From contig MZGM01000122.1 in the NCBI GenBank assembly GCA_002085035.1, positions 1 through 5,045 on the forward strand: 5,045 nt of DNA. The letters run 5' to 3'. Origin of the DNA: Candidatus Zhuqueibacterota bacterium 4484_219 (lineage in GTDB: Bacteria > Zhuqueibacterota > JdFR-76 > 4484-219). The position numbers were made by a program, and so were the translations under genes. Positions 1-5,045 of this stretch are shown one piece after another (position 1 is the first letter of the stretch; each line of letters opens with the position of its first letter). The notes beneath the pieces are model-generated. The model ran no database searches. It was not told the DNA's origin and saw nothing but the letters and a program-made list of their open reading frames with translations.

Positions 1-477
1 ATGTTCTACGTGACAAATCGGTGGTTAGGAGGTACATTGACCAATTTTAGCACCATCAAGAAGAGTATTAAGCATTTGAAGAATCTGGAAAAAATGAGCA
101 TGGATGGTACCTATGAAAAGCTGACAAAGAAGGAAGTGTTGCGTTTGGAACGCCGGCGAGAGAAGATGGAAGAAGTACTTGGTGGTTTCAAAGAAATGAA
201 CGTACTTCCTGGGGCGTTGTACGTAGTCGATCCTAAAAAAGAAGCAATTGCAGTGTCTGAAGCAAACAAACTGGGAATACCAGTGTTTGCTATGATCGAT
301 ACTAATTGTGACCCTGATCCCATCGATTTCTTAATTCCTGCAAATGATGATGCTTTCAAATCTATTGGATTGATTACCCATGCTTTTGTTGATGCAATTT
401 TAGAGGGATTGAGCGAAGCCGAAAGAATAACGGAAGTTGAGGAAGAACAGAAGGCAGTAGTAGAACCTCAATCATGA
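1..477 (+). CDS. rpsB: 30S ribosomal protein S2, 3' part (5' end outside window)
   Basis: S2 is a structural protein of the small ribosomal subunit, bound at the head-body junction and needed for S1 binding in many bacteria. The 158 visible residues begin at an internal methionine: the first residues (FYVTNRWLGGTLTNF) match the conserved RWLGG(T/M)LTN block that lies roughly 90 residues into full-length S2, so about a third of the protein is missing upstream. Further family marks follow: DGTYEKLTKKE (about residues 35-45), the basic ERRREKMEEVLGG helix, LPGALYVVDPKKE (69-81), EANKLGIPVFAMIDTNCDPD (87-106) and IPANDDA (112-118). The acidic C-terminal tail (EVEEEQKAVVEPQS) is typical of S2 ends. 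Position DPDP-ID carries Pro where many S2 proteins have Gly. It is followed after 41 bases by tsf, the classic rpsB-tsf pair. Identification is secure; only the start is unseen. Confidence 0.97.
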   Translation: MFYVTNRWLGGTLTNFSTIKKSIKHLKNLEKMSMDGTYEKLTKKEVLRLERRREKMEEVLGGFKEMNVLPGALYVVDPKKEAIAVSEANKLGIPVFAMIDTNCDPDPIDFLIPANDDAFKSIGLITHAFVDAILEGLSEAERITEVEEEQKAVVEPQS

Positions 478-518
478 AGGTTGGGATTAATTTATTTAGA
501 CTAAAGGAGTAATCAAGG

Positions 519-1124
519 ATGGAAGTTTCTGCCGAAATGGTGAAACAGTTGCGGGAACAGACTGGTGCTGGCATAATGGATTGCAAGAAGGCACTACAAG
601 AAAATAATGGTGATTTTGCTAAGGCAATGGAATATCTTCGCAAGAAGGGCATAGTAGCAGCACAGAAGCGTAGCACTCGCGAAACCGGTGAGGGGATAAT
701 CGACGCCTACATTCATCCGGGAAGCCGCTTGGGTGTGCTGATCGAAGTAAATTGTGAAACCGATTTTGTAGCCAATACTAGTGAGTTTCGACGCTTTGTT
801 CGTGATATGGCTATGCAAGTTGCTGCATCTAATCCATTAGTGATTAGCCGGGAACAGCTGGCACCAGAGATTATTGAACGTGAGATGGAAATCTATCGTA
901 CCCAGGCAAAGGAATCAGGGAAGCCTGACCATGTAGTAGAAAAAATTGTGCAGGGTAAAGTAGAAAAGTTTTACCAGGATGTTTGTCTGTTGGAGCAAAG
1001 TTACATTCGCGATCCTGAAAAAACTGTACAGGATGTGCTTACTGAAATTACCGCAAAGCTGGGTGAGAATATCCAGATCAAACGTTTTGTGCGATTTCAC
1101 TTAGGCGAAGATCAGCAAAAGTAA
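519..1124 (+). CDS. tsf: Elongation factor Ts (short form, 201 aa)
   Basis: EF-Ts is the cytoplasmic guanine-nucleotide exchange factor that releases GDP from EF-Tu so it can reload GTP. The N-terminal UBA-like domain is clear (VKQLREQTGAGIMDCKKAL, residues 8-26, then the GDFAKAMEYLRKKG helix at 31-44). The catalytic TDFV motif that contacts EF-Tu is intact at 81-84 (Thr81, Asp82, Phe83, Val84). At 201 residues it is much shorter than the about 280-residue E. coli type and resembles the short forms of about 200 residues, such as that of Thermus. The C-terminal part (about 140-201, ending in QIKRFVRFHLGE) retains the coiled-coil and closing core strand. The start ATG has a good Shine-Dalgarno, AAGGAG at 504-509, 9 bases upstream. 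The stop codon overlaps the left arm of a terminator. It is probably co-transcribed with rpsB. Confidence 0.97.
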   Translation: MEVSAEMVKQLREQTGAGIMDCKKALQENNGDFAKAMEYLRKKGIVAAQKRSTRETGEGIIDAYIHPGSRLGVLIEVNCETDFVANTSEFRRFVRDMAMQVAASNPLVISREQLAPEIIEREMEIYRTQAKESGKPDHVVEKIVQGKVEKFYQDVCLLEQSYIRDPEKTVQDVLTEITAKLGENIQIKRFVRFHLGEDQQK

Positions 1125-1151
1125 AAAAGCTCCTAACCAGGGCTTTTTTTT
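1123..1151 (+). terminator. Intrinsic terminator after tsf
   Basis: An A-rich left arm, AAAAAAGC (1123-1130), pairs with GCTTTTTT (1142-1149). The stem extends inward by a U-G wobble and a C-G pair (1131-1132 with 1140-1141), or by two C-G pairs with a bulged T, closing on a loop of 6-7 bases. The right arm runs into eight T's (1144-1151). The left arm begins inside the tsf stop codon. It would end the rpsB-tsf transcript, or let part of it through into pyrH, whose start lies only 39 bases beyond. Confidence 0.82.
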
Positions 1152-1178
1152 GTGTCAAAACGTAAATCATGTCTTAAA

Positions 1179-1183
1179 GAGGG
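1179..1183 (+). promoter_or_regulatory. Shine-Dalgarno deciding the pyrH start
   Basis: GAGGG (within AAAGAGGG, 1176-1183) sits 7 bases before GTG 1191. This selects that GTG over the in-frame GTG at 1152, which directly abuts the terminator T-tract and has no ribosome-binding sequence, and over TTG 1185. Confidence 0.75.
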
Positions 1184-1190
1184 ATTGTCA

Positions 1191-1919
1191 GTGAAGCCGC
1201 AGTACAATCGTATTTTGCTGAAAGTCAGTGGCGAAGCTCTTCTCGGTGATAAAGAATTTGGTATCGATGCTGAGGTGCTAAAATTCATTGCTCAGGAAAT
1301 CAAAGAAGTTAGCAATTTAGGGGTCGAAATTGGGATTGTAATTGGTGGTGGTAACATCTTTCGGGGATTATCGGCAGCAGCTCAGGGAATCGAACGAGTA
1401 ATGGCTGATCAGATGGGAATGTTAGCCACAGTAATCAATGCATTAGCTTTGCAAAGTATCTTGGAGAAAATGGGCATTACTACCCGTGTTCAATCTGCCA
1501 TTCAGATAGCAGCGCTGGCCGAACCTTTTATTAGGCGACGGGCTATTCGACATTTAGAAAAAGGACGAATTGTAATTTTTGCCGCTGGTACCGGGAGTCC
1601 ATATTTTACTACTGATACGGCAGCAGCCTTGCGAGCTATTGAAATTGAGGCAAAAGCTATTTTTAAAGGAACAAAAGTAAATGGTGTCTATGACGCCGAC
1701 CCCCAGCGGGTTAAAAATGCCACCAAATTCGACACTATCACCTATTTGGATGTAGTCCAACGACGTTTGAAGGTGATGGATTCTACTGCTGTGACTCTTT
1801 GCATGGAAAACAATCTCCCGATTGTGGTTTTTAATTTGACCAAACGGGGCAACTTTAAAAAAGTCATATTGGGTGAGAACGTGGGAACAAAAGTAATAGG
1901 TGGCGACCATGAAAAGTGA
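1191..1919 (+). CDS. pyrH: UMP kinase (uridylate kinase)
   Basis: PyrH phosphorylates UMP to UDP with ATP in pyrimidine nucleotide synthesis. It is a hexameric cytoplasmic enzyme of the amino-acid-kinase fold, usually activated by GTP and inhibited by UTP. Starting at GTG 1191 gives 242 residues, within the usual 235-250. Motifs: YNRILLKVSGEAL (5-17, phosphate-binding Lys11/Ser13/Gly14), GGGNIFRG (52-59), ADQMGMLATVINAL (72-85, with Arg58 and Asp73 expected at the UMP site), GTGSPYFTTDTAA (133-145, usually GTGNPFFTTDTAA), KVNGVYDADP (162-171) and MDSTAVTLCMENNLPIVVFNL toward the C-terminus. A 13-residue upstream extension is open back to GTG 1152, but that codon touches the terminator and lacks a Shine-Dalgarno, so I reject it. 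The gene overlaps frr by 11 bases, implying a shared transcript and translational coupling. Transcription must come from read-through of the tsf terminator or a promoter inside tsf that I could not identify. Confidence 0.96.
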   Translation: MKPQYNRILLKVSGEALLGDKEFGIDAEVLKFIAQEIKEVSNLGVEIGIVIGGGNIFRGLSAAAQGIERVMADQMGMLATVINALALQSILEKMGITTRVQSAIQIAALAEPFIRRRAIRHLEKGRIVIFAAGTGSPYFTTDTAAALRAIEIEAKAIFKGTKVNGVYDADPQRVKNATKFDTITYLDVVQRRLKVMDSTAVTLCMENNLPIVVFNLTKRGNFKKVILGENVGTKVIGGDHEK

Positions 1920-2466
1920 ATTTTATCACGATGCAAAACTGCGGATGCAGAAAAGCTTTGAGACTTTAAGGGAAGAATTGGCAAAAATTCGTACCGGCAA
2001 AGCTACAGCTTCTCTGCTTGATGACATTAAGGTGGAATATTATGGTAGCCAAGTACCACTGCGACAAATTTCTAACATTGTTGTACCAGAATTACGTTTA
2101 TTATCAATACAGCCTTATGACAAAAGCATGGTTGGTGCTATTGAGAAGGCTATTATGAAGTCGGATTTAGGGTTAAATCCAACCAACGATGGTAAGGTCA
2201 TTCGAGTCCCAATTCCTCCCCTTACAGAAGAACGGCGTAAAGAACTTGTGCGTTTGGTGAAAAAAATGGCAGAAGAAGGTCGAGTGGCTATTCGTAATAT
2301 TCGACGCGATGTTAATGAGCATTTAAAAAGGGCAGAAAAGCAAGGCGAGCTTACTGAAGATGAATTGCACCATCAGCTTGATGAGATTCAAAAATTAACA
2401 GATGAGTACATTAAGAAAGTAGATGAAATTTTAGAAAACAAAGAACGAGAAATAATGGAAGTTTGA
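1909..2466 (+). CDS. frr: Ribosome recycling factor
   Basis: RRF works with EF-G to split the post-termination ribosome into subunits so it can be reused. From ATG 1909 the protein is 185 residues, exactly the usual family length. The alternative in-frame GTG at 1900 would add three residues (MAT) and falls inside the likely Shine-Dalgarno AGGTGG (1898-1903, 5 bases from the ATG). Domain I helices appear at about 1-30 (ending in KIRTGKA, 26-32) and again from LTEERRKELVRLVKKMAEEGRVAIRNIRRD to the end. The intervening domain II holds VEYYGSQVPLRQISNIVVPE, LSIQPYDKS and SDLGLNPTNDGKVIRVPIPP. All conserved blocks are present with no truncation. The start codon lies within the last codons of pyrH, in the other frame. 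The TGA stop overlaps a TTGACA promoter-like hexamer, and a strong terminator follows 30 bases later. Confidence 0.97.
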   Translation: MKSEFYHDAKLRMQKSFETLREELAKIRTGKATASLLDDIKVEYYGSQVPLRQISNIVVPELRLLSIQPYDKSMVGAIEKAIMKSDLGLNPTNDGKVIRVPIPPLTEERRKELVRLVKKMAEEGRVAIRNIRRDVNEHLKRAEKQGELTEDELHHQLDEIQKLTDEYIKKVDEILENKEREIMEV

Positions 2467-2490
2467 CAGAACAAGGGAAAATAGTAAAAC
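2463..2490 (+). promoter_or_regulatory. Possible sigma-70-type promoter for trxB
   Basis: A perfect -35 hexamer TTGACA (2463-2468) overlaps the frr stop. A 16-base spacer follows, then TAAAAC (2485-2490), a four-of-six match to TATAAT. Transcription would begin near 2497, at the foot of the frr terminator hairpin, so the trxB mRNA would carry that hairpin at its extreme 5' end. It is the best promoter match I found in the window, but the -10 is mediocre and the match may be chance. Confidence 0.35.
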
Positions 2491-2496
2491 ATTGAT

Positions 2497-2518
2497 AACC
2501 CTCGCAAGAGGGTTTTTT
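2497..2518 (+). terminator. Intrinsic terminator after frr
   Basis: A perfect 7-bp stem, AACCCTC (2497-2503) with GAGGGTT (2508-2514), is closed by a GCAA tetraloop of the very stable C(GNRA)G kind. The right arm runs into a six-T tract (2513-2518). It ends the pyrH-frr transcript 30 bases after the frr stop. This is the strongest terminator in the window. Confidence 0.88.
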
Positions 2519-2526
2519 GGATTTAC

Positions 2527-2545
2527 CTCTCAACAACGTTGAGGG
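2527..2545 (+). promoter_or_regulatory. Second hairpin in the trxB leader
   Basis: CTCTCAAC (2527-2534) pairs with GTTGAGGG (2538-2545), giving eight pairs including one G-U wobble around a three-base AAC loop. It lies 8 bases after the frr terminator and about 45 bases before the trxB start. There is no T-tract, so it is not an intrinsic terminator itself. Its arms share the CCTC/GAGGG words of the terminator stem, so alternative pairings of about 5 bp between the two hairpins are possible. A regulatory role is inference. Confidence 0.4.
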
Positions 2546-2589
2546 AAATTCCATCTTGAAGCCTGGGAAAAGAAGGAGACTTTGCAGAT

Positions 2590-3531
2590 ATGGTGGACGA
2601 CAAGCAGAATCGGCACAAGGTAGTTATTATTGGTTCAGGGCCGGCTGGATTAACAGCAGCTATTTACACTGCTCGTGCTTTATTACAACCACTAGTAATC
2701 GAGGGAGCCGAACCAGGTGGACAATTGATGATTACTACTGAGATAGAAAACTATCCTGGGTTCCCTGACGCTATTTCCGGCCCGCAGTTGATTCAGAATA
2801 TGCGACGTCAGGCAGAGCACTTCGGCACGCAGTTCGTGAACAATTACGTTGAATCAGTGGATTTGGGCAGTCGACCTTTTCCGGTCAAAACCAGTAGTGA
2901 TGAGTTATTTGCGGATGCTCTGATAATTGCTTCCGGAGCTTCTGCTAATTGGTTGGGATTGGAATCGGAGCAAAGATTGCGTGGGAAAGGTGTCTCAGCT
3001 TGTGCCACTTGTGATGGGTTCTTTTTTAAAGACAAAAAAGTTTTGGTAATTGGTGGAGGCGATTCTGCAATTGAGGAAGCCTTGTTTCTTACTAAATTTG
3101 CTTCTCAGGTAACGATAGTACATCGTCGCAATCAGCTCCGTGCCTCCAAGATTATGCAAGAAAAAGCCTTTGCTAATTCCAAGATTAATTTCATTTGGGA
3201 CTCAGTAGTAGATGACATTTTGGATGTCAATCAAAATAAGGTAGTAGGAGCACGGTTGAAAAACCGCAAAACCGGTAAAATTTGGGTGGAACCATGTGAC
3301 GGTGTTTTTCTTGCTATTGGCCATACCCCCAATACCCAGATTTTCAAAGGACAGTTAGAAATGGATGCCCGGGGTTACATTATTACTCAAGGGAAAAGCA
3401 GTAAGACCTCGGTAGAGGGGGTTTTTGCTGCTGGTGACGTGCAGGATTCTTCCTATCGCCAGGCCATTACTGCGGCAGCGTCTGGTTGCATAGCAGCAAT
3501 AGATGCCGAAAGATTCCTGGCCGAAAATTAA
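2590..3531 (+). CDS. trxB: Thioredoxin-disulfide reductase (NADPH, FAD)
   Basis: TrxB passes electrons from NADPH through FAD and a redox-active cysteine pair to thioredoxin, keeping cytoplasmic thiols reduced. At 313 residues it is the usual low-molecular-weight bacterial type. Seen in order: FAD dinucleotide fold VVIIGSGPAGLTAAIYTARA (GxGxxG at 15-20), GGQLMITTEIENYPGF, redox motif CATCDG with Cys138 and Cys141, NADPH fold GGGDSAIEEALFLT (from 155), the HRR at 178-180 with downstream Arg expected to hold the NADPH 2'-phosphate, and the C-terminal FAD motif FAAGDVQDSSYRQAITAAASG (Gly282-Asp283). The HRR motif favours a true NADPH reductase over ferredoxin- or NADH-dependent relatives. Start ATG 2590 has AAGGAG at 2573-2578, 11 bases upstream. 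Only 27 bases separate it from lipA, so the two are likely one transcript. Confidence 0.96.
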   Translation: MVDDKQNRHKVVIIGSGPAGLTAAIYTARALLQPLVIEGAEPGGQLMITTEIENYPGFPDAISGPQLIQNMRRQAEHFGTQFVNNYVESVDLGSRPFPVKTSSDELFADALIIASGASANWLGLESEQRLRGKGVSACATCDGFFFKDKKVLVIGGGDSAIEEALFLTKFASQVTIVHRRNQLRASKIMQEKAFANSKINFIWDSVVDDILDVNQNKVVGARLKNRKTGKIWVEPCDGVFLAIGHTPNTQIFKGQLEMDARGYIITQGKSSKTSVEGVFAAGDVQDSSYRQAITAAASGCIAAIDAERFLAEN

Positions 3532-3558
3532 CCGAAGGCAAAAGGTGAAATCTTACAG

Positions 3559-4452
3559 ATGCTCAGCAACAATAATGTAAGGCGTCCCGATTGGCTGAAA
3601 GTGAAATTGCCTTCTGGAGAGAATTTTCGCTACGTGCGTAATATTGTGCGAAAATATCGGTTACACACAGTATGCGAAAGTGCCGGGTGTCCTAATTTGG
3701 GGGAATGTTGGAATCGGCGTACAGCTACGTTTATGATCCTTGGTAATCTCTGTACCCGAAACTGTCGATTTTGTGCCGTTCCAAATTGTGTTGACGGATT
3801 TCATTCAGTTCGAGATGGTCCTGTACTGTTTGTGGATAGAAAAGAACCGGAACGCGTAGCCCTAGCAGTTAAGCAGCTAAAATTGAAATACGTAGTTGTT
3901 ACTTCAGTTACTCGCGATGATTTAATTGATGGCGGAGCCAGTATCTTTGCTGAAACTATTCGGCAGATTCGTTTTCAGGTTCCAGATTGTCGGGTGGAGG
4001 TGTTAATTCCGGATTTTAGAGGCAGCAAGGAAGCTTTGAATCTTGTATTAGATGCACAACCAGATGTACTTAATCACAATGTGGAAACAGTCCCCCGACT
4101 TTATCCTACCGCAAGACCACAGGCTAATTATCAACGTTCCCTTGCTGTTTTGGAGAATAGCAAAAAACACGGGGCAGTTACTAAATCCGGGCTGATGGTA
4201 GGTCTTGGCGAGACTAAAGAGGAAATTTTAGCGGTTATGAGGGATTTGCGTGGTGTGAGATGTGATTTTCTCACCATTGGTCAGTATCTTCAACCTACTC
4301 AGAAATGTCTACCGGTCGAGCGTTTTGTTTCCCCCGAGGAATTTGCTGAACTCAAGCAAGAAGGATTACGATTGCAATTTCGCCATGTGGAATCTGCTCC
4401 CCTTGTACGTAGCTCCTACCATGCTGACGAGCAATTAATTTCAGCTTTGTGA
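3559..4452 (+). CDS. lipA: Lipoyl synthase (radical SAM)
   Basis: LipA inserts two sulfur atoms at C6 and C8 of protein-bound octanoyl groups, making lipoyl cofactor on E2 subunits and glycine cleavage H protein. It holds two 4Fe-4S clusters: one activates S-adenosylmethionine and the auxiliary one is sacrificed as sulfur source. Both ligand sets are intact: CX4CX5C (Cys39, Cys44, Cys50) for the auxiliary cluster and CX3CX2C (Cys65, Cys69, Cys72) for the SAM cluster. The C-terminal RSSYHAD (284-290) supplies the conserved Ser ligand of the auxiliary cluster, most likely Ser285. Other family blocks are VVVTSVTRDDL(I)DGGA, VEVLIPDFRG, NHNVETVPRLYPTARP, TKSGLMVGLGET and TIGQYLQPT. At 297 residues the length is normal. 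Oddly, about 10 extra residues including Cys77 lie between CAVP and the EPERVA block (about 76-92). Start ATG 3559 follows AAAGGTG (3541-3547) by 11 bases. It sits 27 bases after trxB. Confidence 0.96.
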   Translation: MLSNNNVRRPDWLKVKLPSGENFRYVRNIVRKYRLHTVCESAGCPNLGECWNRRTATFMILGNLCTRNCRFCAVPNCVDGFHSVRDGPVLFVDRKEPERVALAVKQLKLKYVVVTSVTRDDLIDGGASIFAETIRQIRFQVPDCRVEVLIPDFRGSKEALNLVLDAQPDVLNHNVETVPRLYPTARPQANYQRSLAVLENSKKHGAVTKSGLMVGLGETKEEILAVMRDLRGVRCDFLTIGQYLQPTQKCLPVERFVSPEEFAELKQEGLRLQFRHVESAPLVRSSYHADEQLISAL

Positions 4453-4453
4453 A

Positions 4454-4479
4454 AGCTCAAGTTTTTTGAGTTGATTTTT
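4454..4479 (+). terminator. Weak intrinsic terminator after lipA
   Basis: AGCTCAA (4454-4460) pairs with TTGAGTT (4466-4472) in seven pairs, one of them G-U, around a GTTTT loop. A short T run follows (4475-4479) after two non-T bases. The stem starts one base after the lipA stop. The AT-rich stem and offset T-tract suggest partial termination at best, but the position exactly at the gene end supports it. Confidence 0.55.
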
Positions 4480-4547
4480 AATTGTTTCTCACAAAAAATT
4501 GCTCTACTTGGTTCGCTTTCCGTACGTATTTTCAATATGATTCTTAC

Positions 4548-4553
4548 AGGAGG
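4548..4553 (+). promoter_or_regulatory. Shine-Dalgarno deciding the yjbQ start
   Basis: A full-consensus AGGAGG lies 7 bases before ATG 4561, the strongest ribosome-binding site in the window. It fixes the start against the in-frame TTG at 4471, which lies inside the lipA terminator hairpin. Confidence 0.85.
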
Positions 4554-4560
4554 ATTTGAG

Positions 4561-4980
4561 ATGAGAAGTTATCGCAAAGAACTCTGGTTCAATACCCCGA
4601 CAAGGGTTGCTTTTATTAACATAACACCACAAGTAGAAGAATGCTTGCGAGAGAGTGGCATTCAGGAGGGAATAGTCCTGGTGAATGCAATGCACATTAC
4701 TGCTTCGGTATTTATCAATGATGATGAGTCTGGTCTTCATCACGATTACACTAATTGGTTGGAGCAGCTTGCTCCTCATGAGCCGATTCATCAATATCGA
4801 CACAATGATTCCGGTGAGGACAATGCTGATGCTCACCTGAAACGGCAGATTATGGGACGGGAAGTAGTGGTAGCAATTACTAAAGGGAAACTCGATTTTG
4901 GCCCCTGGGAGCAAATCTTTTACGGTGAATTCGATGGACGCAGACCCAAGCGAGTCTTAGTCAAAATCATCGGAGAATAA
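4561..4980 (+). CDS. yjbQ: YjbQ/UPF0047-family protein (annotated thiamine-phosphate synthase-like)
   Basis: This is a small cytoplasmic protein of the YjbQ family, which forms compact trimers and is often annotated 'secondary thiamine-phosphate synthase'. Its physiological reaction is poorly settled, so I would not assert a role in thiamine synthesis here. From ATG 4561 it is 139 residues, matching the family's 130-140. Family marks: GIVLVNAMHITASVFIND (37-54, the HTTA-type motif as HITA with His45), GLHHDY (58-63), HN at 81-82, NADAHLKRQIMG (88-99, with His92), GKLDFGPWEQIFYGEFDG (109-126, Trp116 and Glu123) and the closing KRVLVKIIGE. From memory, the HITA and WEQIFYGEFDG variants belong to a highly conserved subfamily widespread in bacteria, not to a degraded copy. 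It lies 108 bases after lipA, beyond a weak terminator, with no convincing promoter seen in the gap. The next gene follows after 3 bases. Confidence 0.88.
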   Translation: MRSYRKELWFNTPTRVAFINITPQVEECLRESGIQEGIVLVNAMHITASVFINDDESGLHHDYTNWLEQLAPHEPIHQYRHNDSGEDNADAHLKRQIMGREVVVAITKGKLDFGPWEQIFYGEFDGRRPKRVLVKIIGE

Positions 4981-4983
4981 ATA

Positions 4984-5045
4984 ATGATGATCAAAAGGTT
5001 TATCCTACCCATTATGATGGGAATACTGGGGGCGGAGTTGGGATT
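4984..5045 (+). CDS. Start of an unidentified gene, truncated by the window end
   Basis: An open frame begins at ATG 4984 (a second ATG follows at 4987) and runs 20 full codons to the window edge without a stop. The visible N-terminus, MMIKRFILPIMMGILGAELG, has a basic start followed by a hydrophobic stretch, which could be a membrane segment or signal anchor, though 20 residues cannot settle this. GGAG at 4972-4975, inside the last codons of yjbQ, is spaced 8 bases from the first ATG. It starts 3 bases after the yjbQ stop, so the two are probably co-translated. I do not recognise the family. Confidence 0.6.
   Translation, partial: MMIKRFILPIMMGILGAELG

Noticed and set aside
478..518. Short inverted repeat TTTAG-A-CTAAA in the rpsB-tsf gap
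   Set aside because: Five base pairs around a one-base centre cannot form a useful RNA hairpin, and there is no T-tract. It is most likely chance in an AT-rich spacer that carries the tsf Shine-Dalgarno.
1152..1190. N-terminal extension of pyrH from GTG 1152
   Set aside because: The GTG directly abuts the tsf terminator T-tract and has no Shine-Dalgarno. The added residues are not part of UMP kinase, while GTG 1191 has GAGGG at 7 bases and gives the family length.
1554..1910. 118-codon minus-strand open frame antisense to pyrH, and similar minus-strand frames in tsf, trxB and yjbQ
   Set aside because: Each lies wholly inside or opposite a strongly supported + gene with intact motifs, and none has a recognisable translation. 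They are complementary-strand shadows.
2517..2741. A 74-codon open frame on + overlapping the trxB leader and 5' end
   Set aside because: It begins with TTG in the terminator T-tract, lies out of frame with the clear trxB coding sequence, and its translation shows no recognisable family. It is a shadow frame.
4499..4541. Possible promoter for yjbQ (TATGAT at 4536-4541)
   Set aside because: The -10-like hexamer is good, but no acceptable -35 lies 16-18 bases upstream (best is TTCGCT), and initiation would fall at about 4548, on the Shine-Dalgarno itself.
4471..4560. 30-residue N-terminal extension of the YjbQ-family gene from TTG 4471
   Set aside because: The TTG is inside the lipA terminator hairpin, no ribosome-binding site precedes it, and the perfect AGGAGG before ATG 4561 gives the usual 139-residue protein.
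4681..4707. Loss of the HTTA motif in the YjbQ-family protein (HITA instead)
   Set aside because: The HITA variant together with WEQIFYGEFDG is the normal form of a conserved subfamily, so it is not a sign of decay.

Overview
The window is a fully packed, single-strand (+) stretch of bacterial housekeeping genes with G+C in the low 40s by eye. In order it holds the 3' part of rpsB (ribosomal protein S2), tsf (EF-Ts), pyrH (UMP kinase), frr (ribosome recycling factor), trxB (thioredoxin reductase), lipA (lipoyl synthase), a YjbQ/UPF0047-family gene, and the first ~20 codons of an unidentified gene cut by the window edge. The order rpsB-tsf-pyrH-frr is one of the most conserved gene strings in bacteria, so this is a chromosomal region. 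I see no mobile element, CRISPR array, tRNA or rRNA.

The organism cannot be named from this. The EF-Ts is the short form of about 200 residues, and S2 has a C-terminal DPDPIDFLIPANDDA-type segment rather than DPDGIDYVIPGNDDA. These features, together with clear Shine-Dalgarno sites, fit a moderately AT-rich bacterium outside the Gammaproteobacteria, possibly an uncultured lineage. That is inference. Presence of lipA implies lipoylated enzymes (2-oxoacid dehydrogenases and/or glycine cleavage H protein) and a local supply of S-adenosylmethionine and iron-sulfur clusters.

Layout: 1-1124 is translation (rpsB, tsf), closed by an intrinsic terminator at 1123-1151. 1191-2466 is pyrH-frr, overlapping by 11 bases, closed by a strong GCAA-tetraloop terminator at 2497-2518. 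2467-2589 is the trxB leader, with a second hairpin and a possible promoter. 2590-4452 is trxB-lipA (27-base gap). A weaker terminator-like hairpin follows at 4454-4479, and 4561 onward is the YjbQ-family gene closely followed by the truncated gene. Three start codons differ from the longest open frames: pyrH starts at GTG 1191, frr at ATG 1909 and yjbQ at ATG 4561, each chosen on Shine-Dalgarno position and family length.

No previously undescribed system is visible. The points worth a second look are small. They are a roughly 10-residue insertion with an extra cysteine next to the radical-SAM cluster motif of LipA, the regulatory architecture between frr and trxB, the terminator placed only 39 bases before pyrH, and the trxB-lipA-yjbQ grouping.
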